Assembly: GCA_034112085.1 (NCBI GenBank)
Contig: JAWUWD010000013.1
Coordinates: 1-49,918, forward strand
Reading direction: 5' to 3'
Source: JAWUWD01 sp034112085
GTDB taxonomy: Bacteria > Bacteroidota > Bacteroidia > Cytophagales > Cyclobacteriaceae
Length of the DNA stretch: 49,918 nt
The position numbers and the translations under genes are program-made. This document shows, one piece after another, positions 8,905-15,883 of this stretch. The notes beneath the pieces are model-generated. The model saw only the letters and a list, made by a program, of their open reading frames with translations. It had not been told where the DNA came from and made no database searches. Each line of letters opens with the position of its first letter. Positions within the stretch are counted from its first letter, which is position 1.

Positions 8905-10641
8905 TTAACTTAATCTTATTTCGCTCACTGATGAGCCAGTTTGTATCATAGGGAATACATTGCCTTCCTTTTTGACTCTTACGTCCAATACATAGCTGCC
9001 TTTTGAAGACAGCATCTCAGCTAATGCTTCTTTGAGATCTTTTCGATCCGAAACTGTTTGTCCATCGATTCTGTATCCTTTGGCAATCGCTATAAAGTCA
9101 GGATTTTGCATTTCGGTAGCTGCATATCTTTTTTCAAAGAAGAGTTCTTGCCATTGTCTTACCATGCCTAAGAATTCATTATTAAGAATGACCACCTTGA
9201 CCGCAATACCCGTTTGCATCAGTGTTCCTAGTTCCTGAATGGTCATTTGAAACCCACCATCTCCAATAACTGCGATGACTTGTCTATCTGGAGTAGCAAA
9301 CTTCGCCCCTATGGCTGCAGGCAAACAGAATCCCATTGTTCCTAGTCCTCCAGAAGTGATACTACTTTTCGTTTGGTTGAACTTTGCATACCTACTGGCA
9401 ATCATTTGATGCTGTCCCACATCCGTAACCACAATCGCATCCCCTCCAGTTAGTTGATTGATTTCATTGATGACTTCTCCCATGCTCAGTTCTTCTGAGC
9501 TTGGGCTGAAATCTTCGTTAATTACTTTCTCTTTTTCTATTAACTCGCAATTGTCAAATTCACCATGCCACTTCTCATGCTTATTAGGTTGAACTTGTGG
9601 TAATAGTTTTTGCATCACGAGTTTGGCATCTCCCAAAAGTGCTATCTCACATTTCACATTCTTGTCTATCTCCGCAGCGTCTATTTCAATATGAATAACC
9701 TTTGCCTGCTTTGCATACCTGCTGAGATCACCTGTTACACGATCATCGAACCTCATACCCACGGCTATTAACACATCGCACTCATTGGTGAGGATATTGG
9801 GCCCATAGTTACCATGCATCCCAACCATGCCTTTGTGATGACTGTGCTCAGTTGGCAAGGCCGAAAGTCCTAATACGGTAGAGGCTGAAGGAATATCTGC
9901 TTTTTCAATCAACTCTTTAAGTTCCTTTTCTCCTTCGCTCAATATGATTCCTTGTCCCCAGATCAAAAATGGTTTCTTCGCATTATTTATCAAATGGGCT
10001 GCTCGTTCTATTGCTGACTCTCTTACATCGGGAACTGGTTTATAGCTTCTGATATAATCGCATTTCTTATAGGAGAAATCAAACGATGCTATTTGCGCAT
10101 CCTTGGTAATATCTATCACCACTGGGCCCGGTCTACCGGATTTAGCAATGTAGAATGCCTTAGCAAGAGCCTCAGGTATCTCCTCTGGTGTCGTTACTTG
10201 GTAATTCCATTTCGTGACAGGCATAGATACCCCGATCACATCAGTTTCTTGAAAGGCATCAGTTCCCAATAGATGTGAAGCCACTTGGCCTGTGATACAC
10301 ACCAGTGGAGTAGAGTCAATCTGTGCATCGGCAATTCCTGTAATCAAATTAGTAGCTCCCGGTCCCGATGTCGCGATCACCACACCTACTTTGCCAGATG
10401 ATCTTGCATATCCCTGTGCAGCATGGATGGCTCCCTGCTCATGTCTGGTCAAAATATGTGTGATCGACTCCTGATATCTATAAAAGGAATCGTAGACTGG
10501 CATTATCGCGCCTCCCGGATAACCGAATAGAATAGCTACACCTTCTTGAATAAGTGATTCTACTACGGCATCTGCTCCTGAAATTTGAACTGATTCAACT
10601 TTCCTTTCCACCTCTGGCTGTATAGTCTCAATTGTACTCAT
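8905..10641 (-). CDS. ilvB: acetolactate synthase large (catalytic) subunit
   Basis: This thiamine-diphosphate enzyme condenses two pyruvates, or pyruvate and 2-oxobutanoate, in the first common step of Ile/Val synthesis. It has 578 residues, a normal length. The N-terminal Pyr domain has YPGGAIMPVYD and the catalytic glutamate in HEQGAIHAAQGYAR. The central FAD-binding-type domain follows. The ThDP/Mg motif begins GDGGFQMT at about residue 458 and ends with the NNEFLGMVRQWQ segment. It lies between ilvD (9 bases upstream) and ilvN (12 bases downstream). Confidence 0.98.
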   Translation of the reverse strand: MSTIETIQPEVERKVESVQISGADAVVESLIQEGVAILFGYPGGAIMPVYDSFYRYQESITHILTRHEQGAIHAAQGYARSSGKVGVVIATSGPGATNLITGIADAQIDSTPLVCITGQVASHLLGTDAFQETDVIGVSMPVTKWNYQVTTPEEIPEALAKAFYIAKSGRPGPVVIDITKDAQIASFDFSYKKCDYIRSYKPVPDVRESAIERAAHLINNAKKPFLIWGQGIILSEGEKELKELIEKADIPSASTVLGLSALPTEHSHHKGMVGMHGNYGPNILTNECDVLIAVGMRFDDRVTGDLSRYAKQAKVIHIEIDAAEIDKNVKCEIALLGDAKLVMQKLLPQVQPNKHEKWHGEFDNCELIEKEKVINEDFSPSSEELSMGEVINEINQLTGGDAIVVTDVGQHQMIASRYAKFNQTKSSITSGGLGTMGFCLPAAIGAKFATPDRQVIAVIGDGGFQMTIQELGTLMQTGIAVKVVILNNEFLGMVRQWQELFFEKRYAATEMQNPDFIAIAKGYRIDGQTVSDRKDLKEALAEMLSSKGSYVLDVRVKKEGNVFPMIQTGSSVSEIRLS

Positions 10642-10650
10642 AGTCCTTTG

Positions 10651-12324
10651 TTATAAATCAGTTACGCATCCTTCTGATGCAGATGCTACTTGCTTGGCGT
10701 ATTTATAAAGTACTCCGCGAGTTGCTTTTAGAGCTGGAGCTTTCCATTCAACTTTCCGCTTAGCAAGCTCTTCTTTCTCCAATTCCACATCAATCGTATT
10801 GTTGACTGCATCCAATGATATCATATCACCATCTTTGACTAAGGCAATCGTTCCTCCGTCTTGCGCCTCAGGGCTCACATGTCCTACGACAAAACCATGG
10901 CTTCCCCCGGAGAATCTACCATCTGTGATCAAGGCAACATCATTTCCCAAACCAGCTCCCATGATCGCAGAAGTAGGTTTCAACATCTCAGGCATCCCGG
11001 GACCACCTTTGGGGCCTTCGTATCGTATTACCACTACATTTCCTTTGACGACTTTGCCAGACTGTACGCCTTCTATCGCTAGAAATTCATTATCAAAAAC
11101 TACTGCTGGTCCTCTAAACTTCTCACCTTCTTTACCGGTGATTTTAGCCACTGCACCTTCAGTTGCTAGATTTCCATAGAGTACCTGAATATGTCCCGTT
11201 GATTTTAATGGATTAGATATTGGCAGGATTACCTTTTGCTCATCGCTTAACTCTGGTACATCATTTAGATTCTCTCCTACGGTCTTTCCCGTTACCGTCA
11301 TACATGTGCCATCGATCATGCCTTCTTGAAGTAGGTATTTCATGACTGCTGGAGTACCTCCTGCCTCATGCAAGTCTTCCATCAGGTATTGGCCACTCGG
11401 CTTGAGGTCAGCCAATAAGGGTGTCTTGTCACTTATCCTTTGAAAATCAGCAAGTGATACATCTACCTCCACACTTTTCGCAATAGCGATCAGATGCATT
11501 ACCGCATTGGTCGATCCACCCAATGCCATGATCAAAGTGATCGCATTCTCAAATGCCGCTTTGGTCATGATGTCTTTTGGCTTCAGGTCTTTTTCAAGTA
11601 AAACTTTGATTGCCTTGCCTACATTTTGACATTCGCTATTCTTGTCATTGCTGACGGCAGGGTTTGAAGAACTATATGGCAGCGACATCCCGAGTGCTTC
11701 GATGGCGGAAGCCATTGTGTTGGCGGTATACATTCCTCCACATGCTCCTGCTGCGGGACAGGAGTTCTTAATGATTCCTTTGTAATCTTCATCTGATATG
11801 CTACCTGAGAACTTTTCTCCCAATGCTTCAAATGCTGATACGATATTTAGTTTCTTTCCTTTATAGCATCCCGGTGCGATTGTGCCACCATAGAGAAGTA
11901 TCGAAGGACGGTTAAGTCTTCCTTGTGCCATCAAAGCACCAGGCATGTTTTTATCACATCCCACGACTGTTACAAGTCCATCATAATAGTGCGCCCCAGC
12001 GACTGCCTCAATAGAGTCTGCGATGATATCACGAGACACTAGCGAGTAGCGCATGCCCTCAGTTCCATTGGCAATGCCATCACTTACGCCTATCGTGTTG
12101 AATATCAAGGCTACTAAATCATTTTGCTGAACACTATGTTTCACCTCTTTTGCGAGATCATTCAGATGCATGTTACACGTATTGCCCTCATAGCCGGTGC
12201 TCACCACACCGATCTGGGCTTTGCTCATATCCTCTTCAGTCAGTCCCACACCATAAAGCATAGCTTGTGAAGCAGGCTGTGTCGGGTCTTGCGTTAGTCT
12301 TTTACTATATTTGTTCAGAGTCAT
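10651..12324 (-). CDS. ilvD: dihydroxy-acid dehydratase
   Basis: This Fe-S dehydratase makes the 2-oxo acids that are the last precursors of valine and isoleucine. It has 557 residues, the standard length. Candidate Fe-S ligands are Cys50 in EGNTCNMHL, Cys123 in GCDKNMPGAL and the pair in SCPAAGACGGMYTANTM. The C-terminal domain has GRFSGGSHGFVVGHVSPEA. It starts 4 bases after the ilvE stop and ends 9 bases before ilvB, in the same operon. Confidence 0.98.
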   Translation of the reverse strand: MTLNKYSKRLTQDPTQPASQAMLYGVGLTEEDMSKAQIGVVSTGYEGNTCNMHLNDLAKEVKHSVQQNDLVALIFNTIGVSDGIANGTEGMRYSLVSRDIIADSIEAVAGAHYYDGLVTVVGCDKNMPGALMAQGRLNRPSILLYGGTIAPGCYKGKKLNIVSAFEALGEKFSGSISDEDYKGIIKNSCPAAGACGGMYTANTMASAIEALGMSLPYSSSNPAVSNDKNSECQNVGKAIKVLLEKDLKPKDIMTKAAFENAITLIMALGGSTNAVMHLIAIAKSVEVDVSLADFQRISDKTPLLADLKPSGQYLMEDLHEAGGTPAVMKYLLQEGMIDGTCMTVTGKTVGENLNDVPELSDEQKVILPISNPLKSTGHIQVLYGNLATEGAVAKITGKEGEKFRGPAVVFDNEFLAIEGVQSGKVVKGNVVVIRYEGPKGGPGMPEMLKPTSAIMGAGLGNDVALITDGRFSGGSHGFVVGHVSPEAQDGGTIALVKDGDMISLDAVNNTIDVELEKEELAKRKVEWKAPALKATRGVLYKYAKQVASASEGCVTDL

Positions 12325-12328
12325 GTGC

Positions 12329-13219
12329 TTAGATTACTGTGTATGCTTGATTGTACTGTCCTAAAACAGCTAGTTGGTAGGTATTGGAGAGTTCATACCC
12401 CAAGGTATCCTCCCAATCTTTGTTAAATTTCTTATCATCGAGTGAATCAATGCCAGCTACTTCTGCAGCAGTTCCTGTGAAGAATGCACCGTCAGCATTC
12501 TCTAAGTCTTTTAGTGTGTATTGTCCCTCAACTACTGTGTACCCTAAGTCTCTCGCAATATCGATGATGGTCGACCTGGTTATTCCTGGAAGAATATTTC
12601 CTCTTTGCGGAGTAAATAGTTTCCCATCCTTTTCAAAGAAGAAGTTAGCTCCAGGCCCTTCAGCTACGAATCCATTCTGGTCAAGAAGTAGGGCTTCATC
12701 GTATCCTTTGGCTTTGGCATCAGTGGTCGCAAGGATCGAGTTGGTGTAATGTCCACTGACTTTTGCTTCTACATGACATGACTTTGGATTAGGTCTTTCG
12801 AAAGGAGAAGTCATCAATCGAAGTCCTCCTTCGCCCAAGTATCTTCCCCAGTTCCAAGCGCAAATGAATAGGTTCACTTCAGAAGTTGGAGACAACGCCA
12901 TATTCTGTCCTAAATAAACCAAAGGTCGGATATAAGCATCAGATAACTTATTAACTCTTAATAGTTCATTGGTTATACTTACTAACTCCTCTACCTCATA
13001 GTCAAGCTTGATATGGGACTTCTTAGCGGAAAAAAGTAATCGCTCATAATGTTCTTCAGCTTTGAAGACTCTAGCTCCTTCTTCAGTCTTATATGATCGG
13101 ATGCCCTCAAACACACCACTACCATAGTGCATTGATTGACCAAATAAGGTGGACTGAGCATTTTTAGCTTTTATAAAGCTGCCATTGAGAAATACTTTGG
13201 TCTTGTCTGAATAGTACAT
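12329..13219 (-). CDS. ilvE: branched-chain amino acid aminotransferase
   Basis: This PLP class IV aminotransferase uses glutamate to aminate the 2-oxo acids of Ile, Val and Leu. It has 296 residues, short compared with some family members but normal for the bacterial group I type. The PLP lysine is K153 in EAKVSGHYTNS, followed by the family segment DEALLLDQNGFVAEGPGANFFF. It is the first structural gene of the ilv-glt operon. It lies about 150 bases after the second of two leader-peptide attenuators, so its transcription is expected to depend on both being read through. Confidence 0.96.
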   Translation of the reverse strand: MYYSDKTKVFLNGSFIKAKNAQSTLFGQSMHYGSGVFEGIRSYKTEEGARVFKAEEHYERLLFSAKKSHIKLDYEVEELVSITNELLRVNKLSDAYIRPLVYLGQNMALSPTSEVNLFICAWNWGRYLGEGGLRLMTSPFERPNPKSCHVEAKVSGHYTNSILATTDAKAKGYDEALLLDQNGFVAEGPGANFFFEKDGKLFTPQRGNILPGITRSTIIDIARDLGYTVVEGQYTLKDLENADGAFFTGTAAEVAGIDSLDDKKFNKDWEDTLGYELSNTYQLAVLGQYNQAYTVI

Positions 13220-13365
13220 GTTATAATATTTAGCGTAAAAATATTTTTTCCTTTGTCTTGATCAGAATCGCAATAATCAATTGTTACTACTGCTATTCCT
13301 CTGACATTTTATTTATATATCTGATTATCAGTACTTTATATTTTGATGAATTACAATTTCAAATC
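13220..13365 (-). other. untranslated leader between attenuator 2 and ilvE
   Basis: This AT-rich stretch separates the second attenuator terminator from the ilvE start codon. No ATG-started ORF longer than four codons is seen on the transcribed strand. A frame with several Ile/Val codons exists near 13280-13310 but has a stop just upstream and no start codon, so I do not call a third leader peptide. Confidence 0.5.
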
Positions 13366-13403
13366 AATAAAAAAGCCTTTCTCTATTGGTGAGAAAGGCT
13401 TTC
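13366..13403 (-). terminator. intrinsic terminator of attenuator 2
   Basis: On the minus strand a 12-base-pair stem is formed by GAAAGCCTTTCTC (13403-13391) and GAGAAAGGCTTT (13383-13372), with a 7-base loop and a following T-run. It lies 24 bases after the stop codon of the second leader peptide and ahead of ilvE. An attenuator terminator is the natural reading, because there is no upstream complete gene for it to end. Confidence 0.88.
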
Positions 13404-13427
13404 GTTTTATCGCGTTTAGTCCTAATC

Positions 13428-13487
13428 TCACCCTGGTGGTGCAGTAATTATAATAATGACGATGACTATAATATTTATGTAATTCAT
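13428..13487 (-). CDS. ilv operon leader peptide 2 (Ile/Val-rich attenuator ORF)
   Basis: This is a 19-codon ORF with an ATG start: MNYINIIVIVIIIITAPPG then TGA. Eight of the 11 codons from 4 to 14 are Ile and two are Val, and none is Leu. This matches the amino acids made by the downstream operon. The bases around its stop codon (minus-strand GGTGAGA, 13432-13426) are exactly complementary to TCTCACC (13394-13388) in the 5' arm and loop of the terminator that follows. Ribosome stalling at the Ile/Val run would free that segment to pair with the terminator arm and allow read-through. Reaching the stop codon would cover it and let the terminator form. Classical attenuation logic is established for amino-acid operons. 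The mechanism here is inferred. Confidence 0.85.
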   Translation of the reverse strand: MNYINIIVIVIIIITAPPG

Positions 13488-13510
13488 GTTTCTATATAAA
13501 ATCAGTGCAT

Positions 13511-13540
13511 AAAAAAAGCCTTCCGATTGGGAAGGCTTTT
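13511..13540 (-). terminator. intrinsic terminator of attenuator 1
   Basis: On the minus strand AAAAGCCTTCC and GGAAGGCTTTT pair around a 5-base loop, followed by more T residues. It lies between the two leader peptides, 29 bases after the stop of the first. It has the same position relative to its leader ORF as the second terminator, which supports a repeated attenuator module. Confidence 0.88.
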
Positions 13541-13569
13541 GATATTTATATTTTATCTATAGCGCTCCC

Positions 13570-13635
13570 CTATCTCTTGTCAATAATGACAGTGACAATA
13601 ATGTTGACGATTGCTATGATGTTGTTTTTTCTCAT
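13570..13635 (-). CDS. ilv operon leader peptide 1 (Ile/Val-rich attenuator ORF)
   Basis: This is a 21-codon ORF starting MRKNNIIAIVNII and ending DKR then TAG. Residues 6-18 contain seven Ile and three Val. It is the first element of the operon transcript. The bases directly after its stop codon begin GGGGAG (minus strand 13570-13565) and can pair with CTTCCC (13534-13529) in the upstream arm of the first terminator. This is the same arrangement as in leader 2. The peptide has no Leu, fitting control by Ile and Val only. It is too short for normal gene finding. Support comes from composition, position and the paired terminator. Confidence 0.83.
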   Translation of the reverse strand: MRKNNIIAIVNIIVTVIIDKR

Positions 13636-13707
13636 TTACTATCTCAAATAAATATGGAAAATATTTCATATCAAAATGAATGGTCGCAAAATATATAAAT
13701 TTGGAAG
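13636..13707 (-). promoter_or_regulatory. probable ilv operon promoter region
   Basis: These 72 bases lie between the stop of the upstream kinase gene and the first leader peptide, on the same strand. The minus strand contains TATATTTTG (about 13696-13688), one base longer than the Bacteroidota -7 consensus TAnnTTTG. An operon beginning with leader peptides needs its own promoter near here, but the exact site is uncertain. Read-through from the kinase gene is the alternative. Confidence 0.35.
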
Positions 13708-15753
13708 CTATATATCAAAGCTCAGTGTAAATTCACTTCCTTCACCTTCTTTCGATTCTAGTTCTATTTTGGCTTCAAGTTTATTAACTAAAGTTTTCAC
13801 AAGTGCTAAACCCAAACCGCTAGAGTTTTCACCTTGTGTTGGCCTGGCACTTAACTTGGTGAACTTTTTGTACAAATTATTTTTGTCATCATCAGTGAAA
13901 CCTGGTCCATGATCTTTGATGGTAACTACGACTTTTGAATCTTTCTCTATGGCAGACAGTTCAACTTCATCACCAGGATTAGAGAATTTAATTGCATTGG
14001 ACAATAGGTTGTTGAAAATACGAGAACAATATTCTTTATCAGAATTTATTTTCGTTCCAGTACTTTCAGATAATAATTTAATCTCAATATTCTTGAGTTC
14101 TGCTACTTGTTGATTGATAGAAATGGTATCCTCCAATAATTCCAAAACATCCAATTCTTGAATGTTCATTTTTCTTTCGTTTTCTTCAAAGGCACTTACA
14201 TCCAATAAATCGCGAATTAAGGCCAAGTTCCTTTCTGATACTGTCACCAGCATGTCAATAAGTTCTTCTTGCTCCTTGTTCGGAGTGCTCATTTTAAGTA
14301 AGGTTGAGATTCCCAACACATTATTTATTGGTGCCTTCAGATCATGGGCTACCACATTCATCAAGAAATCTTTTTCGGTATTTGCCTCTTTCAGTAAGAG
14401 GTTGCGCTCCTTAAGTCGATTATTTTGTAAAGAAATCTCTTTTTGCTGATCGTTGATCCTGCTATTTTTATCAGTTAGATCTAAGTTTAGTTGTTTTGTT
14501 CTTCTACCATTGGTCCATAATATGTAGGCAAATAATATCACGGCAACCAATACTACAGATAGTAGAATATTACGAATTTTACTTTCAGCCAATACAGCTT
14601 CATTCGCTTCTTGCGTTGCTTTTAAAAGTACATTATCTCCCTTTCTCCTATCTAACTCAACAATAAACAACAAACTATCAATCGCCCTTCTGGCCTCGGA
14701 TTGACTTAACTGATCATTGATCTCACCATATTGAACGCGATGATTATATGCCTTAAATCCATCATTTCTTTTCAAATAGATCTTAGATAAAAACAAGTGT
14801 GCTTGTTTCTGTAGTTCCAGTTGATTAGACGCTTTTGAATGTTGAAGAACATTCATGAATTCCTCTTCAGACTCATTTATCTTTGAGTTAAGATATAATG
14901 CTATTCCATATTGAATGCTCACCCTATTTTTCAGGTCTTGATTGTCGTAGCTCTTGGCCAATTCATCAGCATTCACGGCATAAGTCAATCCCTTTCTATA
15001 GTTCGTCAATTGGATCTCTAGTTCTGAAAGTCCCAATTCAGTATTGGTCATGGCTACAATATCATTTGCAGCTACCCCTTTTTCTTTGGCAAGCTGATAA
15101 TGATAGAATGCAGAATCTGAAATATCTAATAGTGCAAATATTCTTGCCAAATCTATGTGCGCATGTGCCTGCCTAGCGTCACGAAAATGATCCAAGCGAA
15201 TCTGTAACGATTCACGAGTAATTTTCAATGCCTCTTGAAGATATCCTTGTGCCAAATACATTTCACTGATTCTTTTTTGAGAATAGGCAATTCCGTCTAA
15301 GTCATTTAGATCTCTAAATAAATCAAGTGCCCTATTACAATAATCAAATGCTTCCGTATAATTTCCTTGACTTGAATAAAATCTGCCTAAGTTGTTCATA
15401 GCATGTCCCATCTGTAGGGTATCACTATGCGAAATGGCATAATTGTAGGCTAATAAGTAATAATCATATGATCCAACATTATCCCCTTTATAGTGATAGG
15501 CTATACCCTTGAAGTTGTAAAGCTTTGCCAGGCCTAAAGTATCAGATGTTCTAATTGATTCTTCAATGGCCAAATCGCAATAATAAAGGGTGCTGTCAGG
15601 ATACAGTTTTCGATGTTTCCATGCTGTATCCTCATAATCTTGAACTAGGCTACAAGTGTCACATTCCACTTGTATGTCCTCTGAACTCCACAGACTAGCG
15701 TATGCAGAACTGCATAGAACAGAGATAACAAATGCCAGAATCAATTTTTTCAC
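13708..15753 (-). CDS. TPR-containing membrane sensor histidine kinase
   Basis: This is a 681-residue hybrid of a periplasmic TPR sensor and a cytoplasmic kinase, a form common in Bacteroidota. It begins with a signal peptide (MKKLILAFVISVLCSSAYA). About 300 residues of TPR-like helices follow (for example NNLGRFYSSQGNYTEAFDYC), then a transmembrane segment at about 395-417 and a coiled coil. The H-box is FLMNVVAHDLKAPINN with phospho-acceptor His470. The ATPase has the N-box NNLLSNAIKFSN, a G1 box DHGPGFTDD and a G2 box SSGLGLALVKTLV, so it looks active. No response regulator gene is adjacent, so its partner must be elsewhere. It precedes the ilv leader on the same strand but no functional link is evident. 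Confidence 0.92.
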   Translation of the reverse strand: MKKLILAFVISVLCSSAYASLWSSEDIQVECDTCSLVQDYEDTAWKHRKLYPDSTLYYCDLAIEESIRTSDTLGLAKLYNFKGIAYHYKGDNVGSYDYYLLAYNYAISHSDTLQMGHAMNNLGRFYSSQGNYTEAFDYCNRALDLFRDLNDLDGIAYSQKRISEMYLAQGYLQEALKITRESLQIRLDHFRDARQAHAHIDLARIFALLDISDSAFYHYQLAKEKGVAANDIVAMTNTELGLSELEIQLTNYRKGLTYAVNADELAKSYDNQDLKNRVSIQYGIALYLNSKINESEEEFMNVLQHSKASNQLELQKQAHLFLSKIYLKRNDGFKAYNHRVQYGEINDQLSQSEARRAIDSLLFIVELDRRKGDNVLLKATQEANEAVLAESKIRNILLSVVLVAVILFAYILWTNGRRTKQLNLDLTDKNSRINDQQKEISLQNNRLKERNLLLKEANTEKDFLMNVVAHDLKAPINNVLGISTLLKMSTPNKEQEELIDMLVTVSERNLALIRDLLDVSAFEENERKMNIQELDVLELLEDTISINQQVAELKNIEIKLLSESTGTKINSDKEYCSRIFNNLLSNAIKFSNPGDEVELSAIEKDSKVVVTIKDHGPGFTDDDKNNLYKKFTKLSARPTQGENSSGLGLALVKTLVNKLEAKIELESKEGEGSEFTLSFDI

Positions 15754-15883
15754 CGCTATAATTTAATACAAAACATAACATGCAATACAATTTCAGGTCA
15801 ATTTTTCAATAATTCTTCTAATATTAAAAATATTACTCCAGTCATTTATATAACTTTACAAACCCAACTTAAACAAGGAAAAA

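Noticed and set aside
13260..13320. A third Ile/Val-rich leader peptide before ilvE
   Set aside because: The frame with IAVVTI has a stop just upstream and no start codon, and no terminator follows it.
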